This document shows positions 56,390-62,343 of a stretch of DNA of 64,000 nt, piece by piece. This DNA is from Clostridia bacterium (lineage in GTDB: Bacteria; Bacillota; Clostridia; Oscillospirales; Acutalibacteraceae): contig JAFZOL010000034.1 of NCBI GenBank assembly GCA_017550625.1, forward strand, positions 1-64,000, in the 5' to 3' direction. The position numbers and the translations under genes are program-made. Numbering within the stretch: the first letter of the stretch is position 1; each line of letters begins with the position of its first letter. Under the pieces are notes generated by a model. The model was given only the letters and a program-made list of their open reading frames with translations. It was not told where the DNA came from and did no database searches.

Positions 56390-57304
56390 ATGAAATCGAA
56401 AAAGAAACTCCAAAGAATCCTGCTGCCGCTGGCGCTCACGCTGATCCTGATCGGGATCGGCGTTGCCGTATGGCTCGCCGCCTCCGGCGCGGGAAAGAAC
56501 CGCCACGCCGAGATCAAAGACGCCGCGAACACGAACTTCCCGCTGCGCGTGGATTTCGTCGACGTTGGGCAGGGCGACGGCATCCTGATCCGCTGCGGAA
56601 ACGAAACGATCGTGATCGACGGCGGCGAGCGCGACTACGCCGGCGCCTTCGTCGCCTATCTCAGAAACGAAAAAGTATCCGATATTTCGTGCTACATCGC
56701 CTCGCACCCGCACAACGACCACATCGGCGCCGCGCCCGCGGTGTTCTCTGCGTTCAACGTGCACATGCTCATGACCACCGCGTTCAGCGAGCTCAACACG
56801 CCCACCAACGTTTCCTACGAAGAGCTGCTCACGGCCGTTGAGGCCGAGCGGGACTGCGAGGTCCTCTTCGTGAAAGCGGGGGATACGTTCACCTTCGGTG
56901 AGCTGAGCCTTCAGATCTTCGCGCCGGTGTCCGAGAGCACGAACCATAACGATATGTCCATCGTCGTCAAGGCGACCTACGGCGACGTGTCGTTCCTGTT
57001 CACCGGCGACGCCGAGTTCGAAAGCGAACAGGCGATGCTCGATGCCGGCTTCGACCTGCGCGCCGACGTGCTCAAGGTCGGGCACCACGGCAGCTCGTCG
57101 TCCACCACGCCCGCGTTTTTCCGCGCCGTCGATCCCGCCGCGGCCGTCATCTCCTGCGGCAAAGACAACGTCTACGGCCACCCGCACCGCGAGGTGCTGC
57201 AGATGTTTGAAAACGCCGGGATCAGCGTCTACCGCACCGACCGCGACGGCACCGTCACGATCTGTTCCGACGGCGTCGATCTCTTCGTCCGGAGGTCCTA
57301 CTGA
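56390..57304 (+). CDS. ComEC/Rec2-like metallo-beta-lactamase-fold hydrolase, membrane-anchored
   Basis: The 304-residue protein has an N-terminal membrane helix (about 8-31) followed by an MBL domain. 'DFVDVGQGDGILIRCGNETIVIDGG' at about 53-77 is the ComEC-type opening, 'SHPHNDHIGA' at about 104-113 is the metal motif HxHxDH, 'FTGDAEFESE' gives the Asp ligand and 'VGHHGSSSSTTPAF' the last His pair. It resembles the nuclease domain of the DNA-uptake channel ComEC without the channel itself. Such proteins are common in Clostridia, often with a DUF3006 partner as found here. It may degrade DNA outside the membrane; the substrate is not proven. Confidence 0.87.
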   Translation: MKSKKKLQRILLPLALTLILIGIGVAVWLAASGAGKNRHAEIKDAANTNFPLRVDFVDVGQGDGILIRCGNETIVIDGGERDYAGAFVAYLRNEKVSDISCYIASHPHNDHIGAAPAVFSAFNVHMLMTTAFSELNTPTNVSYEELLTAVEAERDCEVLFVKAGDTFTFGELSLQIFAPVSESTNHNDMSIVVKATYGDVSFLFTGDAEFESEQAMLDAGFDLRADVLKVGHHGSSSSTTPAFFRAVDPAAAVISCGKDNVYGHPHREVLQMFENAGISVYRTDRDGTVTICSDGVDLFVRRSY

Positions 57305-57528
57305 TGCGCTACGTGGTCGAAAGTATCGATAACGGCGTCGCGCGCCTTGAGGACGAGACCGGCGCCTCGCTCTTTTTCTCGGTTTCATCCCTGCCCGCGG
57401 GCGCTGCCGACGGCACGTGCCTGCGCACCGAGGGCGGTTTGCTCGTGCCCGACCCCGCCTATGAACACTCCCGCCGCAAACAGCTCTACGACCTCCAACA
57501 GCGGATCGGAAATAAAAACAGTATTTGA
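57304..57528 (+). CDS. DUF3006 family protein
   Basis: A 74-residue protein that begins 'MRYVVESIDNGVARLEDETG' and ends in a basic helical tail ('SRRKQLYDLQQRIGNKN'). This is the pattern of DUF3006, which is regularly found beside ComEC-like MBL hydrolases. Its ATG overlaps the stop of that gene by one base (TGATG), which indicates coupled translation and a shared role. Biochemical function is unknown. Confidence 0.85.
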   Translation: MRYVVESIDNGVARLEDETGASLFFSVSSLPAGAADGTCLRTEGGLLVPDPAYEHSRRKQLYDLQQRIGNKNSI

Positions 57529-57544
57529 TTTATATCCAATAAAA

Positions 57545-57573
57545 AGACCGGATCCCGCGATCCGGTCTATTTG
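57545..57573. terminator. Bidirectional terminator between DUF3006 and YolD-like genes
   Basis: AGACCGGATC (57545-57554), loop CCGC, GATCCGGTCT (57559-57568), then ATTTGTT. The left flank is A-rich. Confidence 0.8.
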
Positions 57574-57990
57574 TTATCTCTGCGTTTCGATGGCCCTGAT
57601 GTCCTCCATCGGCACCGTGTCGCCGTCCGTGAACGTCACGGCCCCTGCCAGCGGGTCGATCTTTTTCAGCCGCCCGCATTTTTCGATATAGCGCCCTCCG
57701 TCCTTCTTTTCGTCCGCCTTGAAATACGTCAGACGCACGAGCGGCTGCGACAGGATGCGGCCCTCCAGCGTTTTCAGCGCGTCGTTGAGGGCGTCGCACA
57801 CCTCGGTCGACGGCAGGACGCGCTCGTCGGTCAGGCGGGCGGATTCGTCGATCTGCTCCTCAAAGCCTGTGAGCGCCGCGAAGGGCGAAAACTGCGCGGC
57901 GCGGTCCACGCGGCCCATGCGCGCGTGCCTGCCGGACGGCGTGTAGCCCACGTGCATGATATCGGCGTATTTCTCTTCGCTTCTTGTCAT
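57574..57990 (-). CDS. YolD-like protein
   Basis: A 138-residue protein with the YolD-like motif 'RAAQFSPFAALTGFEEQIDE' (about 30-49), normally WAPFAAL. The strand-rich remainder ('RLTYFKADEKKDGGRYIEKCGRLKKIDPLAGAVTFTDGDTVPMEDI') is also family-typical. YolD proteins accompany Y-family DNA polymerases of the UmuC type in Firmicutes and are thought to act like UmuD, though without its protease domain. The ATG overlaps the stop of the polymerase gene (ATGA), so both share the SOS-controlled promoter. Confidence 0.85.
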   Translation of the reverse strand: MTRSEEKYADIMHVGYTPSGRHARMGRVDRAAQFSPFAALTGFEEQIDESARLTDERVLPSTEVCDALNDALKTLEGRILSQPLVRLTYFKADEKKDGGRYIEKCGRLKKIDPLAGAVTFTDGDTVPMEDIRAIETQR

Positions 57991-59492
57991 CCCATGTGAC
58001 CTCCCACCATGTTGTTGCGCTCCTTCGCCGTGGCGCCCTCCTCATAGTTCATCCCCCTGAGGATGGCGTTCTTGCCGTAGCGGCCCCGGATATCGAGGAT
58101 CGTGCCCTGCATTCGCTTTTCTTTGCGGTCGGTGGCCTGCTTTTTCTCCTTCTCTTTTGCCAGCGCCGCGTAGTCCGTGAACAGGCTCAGCTGCTCGGGC
58201 TCCTCCTGCCGCTCGGCGGCAAGCTCGTCGAGCGTGTGGTTCGCCACCACGTAGATACGGCGCACCGCGAGGGCGGGGTCCACGATCCGGTCGTACAGCC
58301 GCGCCGCCGCCTGCAAAAGCGCCTTCGTGGAGTTCGTGCGCTCGCCCAGGTTCTCGCTGCCGTGGGCCTCTTTCGGCGTGGGGCGGCCGTAGTGGTCGAG
58401 CCTGAGCTCGCCCTGATAATCCTTCGCGGACGAAACGTCGTAGCACACGGTCAGCACGATCTGGTCGGTCACGAGCCGTTTGCCCGCCAGCGACAGCGAG
58501 AGCTGGTCCGTCATCTCTTTCAGGATCAGCTTCGCCTGCGCGGCGGAATAGGGGCAGGGCAGCACCTGCCCGTTCGACAGCGAGGTGCTCACGGGCCGAT
58601 AGGCCTTGATGTCCGCGATCGTGCAGGGCTCTATGCCCCACGCGTGGTCGATCAGCAGCTCCGCGTTGATGCCGAACAGCTTATAAAGCAGGTCCTCGTT
58701 ATAATAGTCGCTCTCTTTGCCGATCGAGCAGCGCGCCACGTCGCCCATGGTGTAAAGCCCCTTCGATTCCAGCCGCCGCCGGTAGCCGCCGCCGATCCGC
58801 CAGAAGTCGGTGATGGGGGTATGGTCCCACAGCTCCTGCCGGTAGCGCATTTCGTCGAGCTCGGCGATGCGCACGCCGTCGCGGTCGGCGGGGATGCGCT
58901 TCGCCATAACGTCCATGGCCACCTTGGCGAGATACAGGTTCGTGCCGATGCCCGCGGTCGCCGTCACACCCGTCTCGGCGAGCACCTGATGGATCATCTT
59001 GAGCGCGAAGTCGCGGGGCGCGAGGCCGTAGGTCGGCAGATAACTCGTGGCGTCGATGAACACTTCGTCCACGGAATACACGTGGATGTCCTCGGGCGAA
59101 ACGAAGCGGCTGTAGATCGAAAACACCTGCGCGCTCACGTCCATATAATGCCGCATGCGGGGCTTCGCGGCGATGAAATCGAGCATGAGCGAGGGGTCGG
59201 CTGCGAGCTCCGAAGCCACGAACGACGACCCCGTGAACCTGCCGCCCGGCGCGTGCCGGAGGCGTTCAGCGTTGATCTCGCGCACCTTTTCCACCACCTC
59301 GAACAGCCTTGCACGCCCCGGGATGCCGTAGGCCTTCAGGGAAGGGGACACCGCGAGGCAGATCGTTTTTTCGGTGCGCGACGCGTCCGCGACCACGAGA
59401 TTGACGCCGAGTGGATCGAGCCCCAGCGACGCGCATTCCGCCGACGCGTAAAAGGACTTCAGATCGATGGCGATATAGGTTTTCTCCTGCAT
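57987..59492 (-). CDS. Y-family DNA polymerase, UmuC/UvrX type
   Basis: The ATG at 59492 follows GGAGGGG and gives 501 residues; the longer frame runs through the promoter. 'YIAIDLKSFYASAEC' at 6-20 holds catalytic Asp10 and the steric-gate Phe/Tyr region, 'VYSVDEVFIDATSYL' near 140-154 gives the second acidic pair, and 'DFWRIGGGYRRRLESKGLYTMGDVAR' is the helix-hairpin-helix of the thumb. These lesion-bypass enzymes copy damaged DNA at low fidelity. The LexA box overlapping the transcription start shows control by the SOS response. The YolD-like gene is its downstream partner. Confidence 0.92.
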   Translation of the reverse strand: MQEKTYIAIDLKSFYASAECASLGLDPLGVNLVVADASRTEKTICLAVSPSLKAYGIPGRARLFEVVEKVREINAERLRHAPGGRFTGSSFVASELAADPSLMLDFIAAKPRMRHYMDVSAQVFSIYSRFVSPEDIHVYSVDEVFIDATSYLPTYGLAPRDFALKMIHQVLAETGVTATAGIGTNLYLAKVAMDVMAKRIPADRDGVRIAELDEMRYRQELWDHTPITDFWRIGGGYRRRLESKGLYTMGDVARCSIGKESDYYNEDLLYKLFGINAELLIDHAWGIEPCTIADIKAYRPVSTSLSNGQVLPCPYSAAQAKLILKEMTDQLSLSLAGKRLVTDQIVLTVCYDVSSAKDYQGELRLDHYGRPTPKEAHGSENLGERTNSTKALLQAAARLYDRIVDPALAVRRIYVVANHTLDELAAERQEEPEQLSLFTDYAALAKEKEKKQATDRKEKRMQGTILDIRGRYGKNAILRGMNYEEGATAKERNNMVGGHMG

Positions 59493-59513
59493 ACGAACCC
59501 CTCCGAAACGATG

Positions 59514-59527
59514 CGAACAAATGTTCC
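59514..59527. promoter_or_regulatory. LexA (DinR) box
   Basis: CGAACAAATGTTCC is a perfect match to the Gram-positive SOS box pattern CGAACRNRYGTTYC. It covers the region just after the transcription start of the polymerase operon. Confidence 0.92.
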
Positions 59528-59535
59528 ACATTTGC

Positions 59536-59564
59536 ATTGTACCACGTCCGGCCGGCGAATGCAA
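59536..59564 (-). promoter_or_regulatory. Promoter of the Y-family polymerase operon
   Basis: On the minus strand: TTGCAT (59559-59564), 17 bases, TACAAT (59536-59541). The LexA box starts eight bases downstream of the -10. Confidence 0.85.
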
Positions 59565-59724
59565 TCCCTTTTTGCCGAAATTTCGCCGGAATCTTTTCAC
59601 AGTCCGAAAAGCCGGACTCTGCGCGAAAAAGCGGGCTATTCGCCCGTCATTTCCGTCTTTTCGCCGCGCTTTTTGCGCGCCGCCGGGCGGTTCTCAAAAA
59701 AATCAAAAAAAACGAAAATTGCTA

Positions 59725-59753
59725 TTGACATCATAGGTGCGCTGTGCTATACT
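59725..59753 (+). promoter_or_regulatory. Promoter of tRNA-Leu
   Basis: TTGACA (59725-59730), 17 bases, TATACT (59748-59753). The 282 bases between the polymerase start and the tRNA contain only this and the divergent SOS promoter. Confidence 0.85.
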
Positions 59754-59774
59754 GTCACTTGTTCCGAGCGGAAT

Positions 59775-59857
59775 GCGAGAGTGGCGGAATTGGCAGACGC
59801 GCACGTTTGAGGGGCGTGTGTTTACACGTACGGGTTCAAGTCCCGTCTCTCGCACCA
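59775..59857 (+). tRNA. tRNA-Leu (anticodon GAG)
   Basis: Acceptor stem GCGAGAG (59775-59781) pairs with CTCTCGC (59847-59853). The D arm is GCGGAATTGGCAGACGC, the anticodon loop is TTGAGGG with anticodon GAG, a long variable arm (class II) follows, and the T arm is ACGGGTTCAAGTCCCGT. The CCA end is encoded. It reads CUC and CUU codons. The CCA also begins the next hairpin. Confidence 0.95.
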
Positions 59858-60139
59858 ACAAAATGGCCTCCCAACAGGGAGGTCATTTTGTTGGTATTTC
59901 AATCTGAACGGGACTTGAACCCTAAGAGGGTGAGCCGCGATCACAAAACAGTCCGGGGGACTGTTTTGCGCGGCGAAGTCTTCGGCGGGTCCTGTCGCAA
60001 GACGGGTGCCGAAGACGGCAATTTTCTTTGCGTGCAAAGAAAATCGTTGTCCCGTCTCTCGCACCAGCAAAACGACCTCCCAACAGGGGGGTCGTTTTGC
60101 TGTTCTTTAATCAAAAGACGGGACTTGAACCCGTTTTTT
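59855..60139 (+). repeat. Composite palindromic element after tRNA-Leu with tRNA-derived pieces
   Basis: No gene is seen in these 285 bases. They contain a hairpin that starts in the tRNA CCA (59855-59872 with 59877-59894), an antisense T-arm copy (ACGGGACTTGAACCC, 59908-59922), a perfect hairpin CAAAACAGTCC/GGACTGTTTTG (59944-59968), another at 60021-60031 with 60034-60044, an 18-base exact copy of the tRNA 3' end (GTCCCGTCTCTCGCACCA, 60049-60066), a second version of the first hairpin (60065-60077 with 60090-60102), and a second antisense T-arm (60117-60133) that runs into TTTTTT. So a unit of tRNA end, hairpin and antisense T-arm occurs twice around a spacer of further hairpins. Confidence 0.85.
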
Positions 60140-60159
60140 GTTTGTTCACAAATCTGTCG

Positions 60160-60187
60160 TTGACTTTTCCGTCAGGTGTTGTATAAT
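60160..60187 (+). promoter_or_regulatory. Promoter of the phosphoesterase gene
   Basis: TTGACT (60160-60165), 16 bases, TATAAT (60182-60187). Confidence 0.7.
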
Positions 60188-60230
60188 AGAAACGAAAATG
60201 TGCGCCGGCACAAAGAACGGAGGTCAATCC

Positions 60231-61388
60231 ATGAAAACGAAAAAGATTTTTGCCGTGATGCTCTCGCTCCTTCTGCTTTTCACCGTCTTCGCGCCCGCCG
60301 CGTCGGCCGAAACGAAGGCCGAGGCCGCGCATCTTCACTTCCGTGAGGACGGCACGTTCCGCATCCTGAACTTCTCCGACATTCAGGATGATGAAACGCT
60401 CTCGGTCTGCGCCGCGGCGTTCATCCGCCGCGCGGTGAAGACCTACGAGCCCGATCTCATCGTGCTCACCGGCGACAACATCGGCGGCTATTCCACCGAA
60501 TCCGAACTCGAAACGAAGATCGCGATCGGGAATTATATGAAGATCTTCGAGCAGCTCGGCGTGCCTGTGGCGATCGTGTTCGGCAACCACGACGATCAGG
60601 ATACCAAGCTCTCGAAGGAAGACCAGATGGCGATCTACGATTCCTACAAATGCAGCATCTCCGTGGACGAAGGCCCCGACGTTGACGGCTGCGGCACCTA
60701 TAACGTGCCGATCTTCGCCTCCGACGGCAGCGACAAGGTCGTGTTCAACGTCTGGATGATCGACTCCGGCACCTACGACGAAGAAAACGGCGGCTATGAT
60801 CACATCAAACAGAGCCAGCTCGACTGGTACCGCGAGAAGAGCGCCAGCCTTGCCGAAGAAAACGGCGGCCCCGTGCCGTCCATGGCGTTCCAGCACATCA
60901 TCGTGCCTGAGATCTTCGACGCCCTCGAAAAGACCGACGACGCGGAAGGCGCGATCGAGTGGGGCGGCTCCTATTACAAGCTCCCCGAGACCGCCCTTCC
61001 CGGCTCCATCCTCGGCGAAACGCCCTGCCCCGGCACGGTCAACGGCGGCGAGTTCGAGGCGTTCAAAGAGGGCGGCGACGTGCTTGCCATCGTCTCCGGC
61101 CACGACCATGTCAATTCCTTCGTGATCCCGTACGAGGGCATCGATCTTATCAACACGCCCACCTGCGGCTTCAGCTCCTACGGCAACGCCGAGACCCGCG
61201 GCGTGCGCATCATCGACCTCAACGAAACCGACCCGTGGACCTATGAGACCGAGGTCGTCACGTTCGAAACCCTGATGGCGGACGATATCGTCATCATGGA
61301 ATTCGCGAGGCTGCGCGACTTCTTCGTGGACCTTTGGGACCGCGTCAAAGAGACCTTCAACAAACTCAAGGATATGTTCAGCAAATAA
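60231..61388 (+). CDS. Secreted metallophosphoesterase
   Basis: The ATG at 60231 follows ACGGAGGTC and gives 385 residues. A signal peptide ('IFAVMLSLLLLFTVFAPAASA', cleavage probably after residue 26) is followed by a calcineurin-like domain. 'LNFSDIQDDE' near 48-57 carries Gln where most members have His, 'VLTGDNIGG' near 77-85, 'VFGNHDDQDT' near 114-123, 'AFQHIIVPE' near 220 and 'VSGHDHVNSF' near 295 supply the remaining metal ligands. The DxQ variant resembles purple-acid-phosphatase-like and Dcr2-type proteins. It likely removes phosphate from an extracellular ester. The C-terminal helix ends at the stop without a wall anchor. Confidence 0.87.
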   Translation: MKTKKIFAVMLSLLLLFTVFAPAASAETKAEAAHLHFREDGTFRILNFSDIQDDETLSVCAAAFIRRAVKTYEPDLIVLTGDNIGGYSTESELETKIAIGNYMKIFEQLGVPVAIVFGNHDDQDTKLSKEDQMAIYDSYKCSISVDEGPDVDGCGTYNVPIFASDGSDKVVFNVWMIDSGTYDEENGGYDHIKQSQLDWYREKSASLAEENGGPVPSMAFQHIIVPEIFDALEKTDDAEGAIEWGGSYYKLPETALPGSILGETPCPGTVNGGEFEAFKEGGDVLAIVSGHDHVNSFVIPYEGIDLINTPTCGFSSYGNAETRGVRIIDLNETDPWTYETEVVTFETLMADDIVIMEFARLRDFFVDLWDRVKETFNKLKDMFSK

Positions 61389-61404
61389 GCATAACGACAG
61401 CAAA

Positions 61405-61436
61405 ACCGCCGGCTGATCACAGCCGGCGGTCGTTTT
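61405..61436. terminator. Bidirectional terminator after the phosphoesterase
   Basis: ACCGCCGGCTG (61405-61415), loop ATCA, CAGCCGGCGGT (61420-61430), then CGTTTT. AAAA lies before it. Confidence 0.85.
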
Positions 61437-61445
61437 ATCTTTTTT

Positions 61446-61664
61446 TTACAGCTCGAAATCCTCCGCCGAGAAGGTCTGCAGGGGCTTCGGGCGGCGGAAC
61501 GTGCGCTTCAAGGGGTCGTAAACGAATTTCCGGCAGCTGTCGTCCGGCTCGCGCCTGCCCTTTTTCGGGCACAGCACGGCTTCGCCGCTTTCTTCGGCTT
61601 CGCCGAACTGACAGTATTTGCACTTCGGCTCGATCTCGTTTCCCACAAGCTTTTTCCCAAACAT
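61446..61664 (-). CDS. Small Cys-rich protein of unknown function
   Basis: The 72-residue protein has Cys in 'PKCKYCQFGEAE' (C-x2-C), 'AVLCPKKG' and 'DDSCRKFVYDPLKR', so a four-Cys metal site is likely. The C-terminal 'FVYDPLKRTFRRPKPL' is basic. I recall short proteins with this 'YDPLKR' ending in many Clostridia, but no named function. It is convergent with the phosphoesterase gene and divergent from the sigma factor gene. Confidence 0.7.
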   Translation of the reverse strand: MFGKKLVGNEIEPKCKYCQFGEAEESGEAVLCPKKGRREPDDSCRKFVYDPLKRTFRRPKPLQTFSAEDFEL

Positions 61665-61788
61665 CTTGCATCACCGTTTTCATTCTATCACTTCTCCGTC
61701 TGTTTTTCAATCTTTTTCGGTGATGAAAACGCGTTCCCGGCGTGTAATTCATGAAGAGACTTTTCTCTTCGGAAAGGAGGGCATCCTT

Positions 61789-62343
61789 ATGGAAGACGGC
61801 AACGGCGCTTACCGCCGTTTCCTCGCGGGTGAAGACGACGCGATCGCGCAGCTGGTCGCGGAATACCGCCGCGGGCTTTACCACTATCTCCTGGGGCTCG
61901 TGCACGACCCGGAGCTGGCGGACGATCTGACTGAGGATACCTTCGTAAAGCTCCTTGTCAAGCGGCCGCGGAACACCGAAACGTGTTCCTTCCGCACCTG
62001 GCTCTACACCATCGGGAGAAATCTCGCGGTCGATCATTTCCGGCGGCAGGGAAGACGCCGTGAGATCCGCTTCGAAGACTTCTCCTTCATGGATTGGGCG
62101 CTTCCCTCGGCTTCGGAGCTGTACGACGCCCAGACGGATGCGTCGACGCTGAACCTCTGTATGGAGCGGCTGCCGGATCAGCAGCGGCAGGCGCTGTATC
62201 TCAGGTTTTTCGAGGATTTCAGCATCGAAGAGCTTGCGAAGATCATGGGGCTTAGCAGGCACAACGCGTCCCAGCTCGTTTACCGGGCGAAAAAATCACT
62301 GAAAGAAGAACTGCTGAAGGAGGGATTCACATATGAGATCTGA
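61789..62343 (+). CDS. ECF-type RNA polymerase sigma factor
   Basis: The ATG at 61789 follows GGAAAGGAGGG and gives 184 residues. Region 2 shows 'LVAEYRRGLYHYLLGLVHDPELADDLTEDTFVKLL' (about 20-54) and 'FRTWLYTIGRNLAVDHFRRQGRR' (about 66-88). Region 4 shows 'LPDQQRQALYLRFFEDFSIEELAKIMGLSRHNASQLVYRAKKSLKEEL' (about 127-175). It directs transcription of a small regulon, often for envelope stress. Its stop overlaps the next gene by 11 bases, whose product looks like a membrane-anchored partner. A sequence resembling ECF promoters (TGAAAAC at 61724, CGTGTA at 61741) lies upstream, but the spacing is short. Confidence 0.92.
   Translation: MEDGNGAYRRFLAGEDDAIAQLVAEYRRGLYHYLLGLVHDPELADDLTEDTFVKLLVKRPRNTETCSFRTWLYTIGRNLAVDHFRRQGRRREIRFEDFSFMDWALPSASELYDAQTDASTLNLCMERLPDQQRQALYLRFFEDFSIEELAKIMGLSRHNASQLVYRAKKSLKEELLKEGFTYEI

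Noticed and set aside
60049-60066. Second tRNA gene
   Set aside because: Only the 3' half of the T-arm, the acceptor end and CCA are present; the rest of a tRNA is missing.
61724-61746. Autoregulated ECF promoter before the sigma factor
   Set aside because: TGAAAAC and CGTGTA are present, but the spacing of ten bases is too short for a typical ECF promoter.
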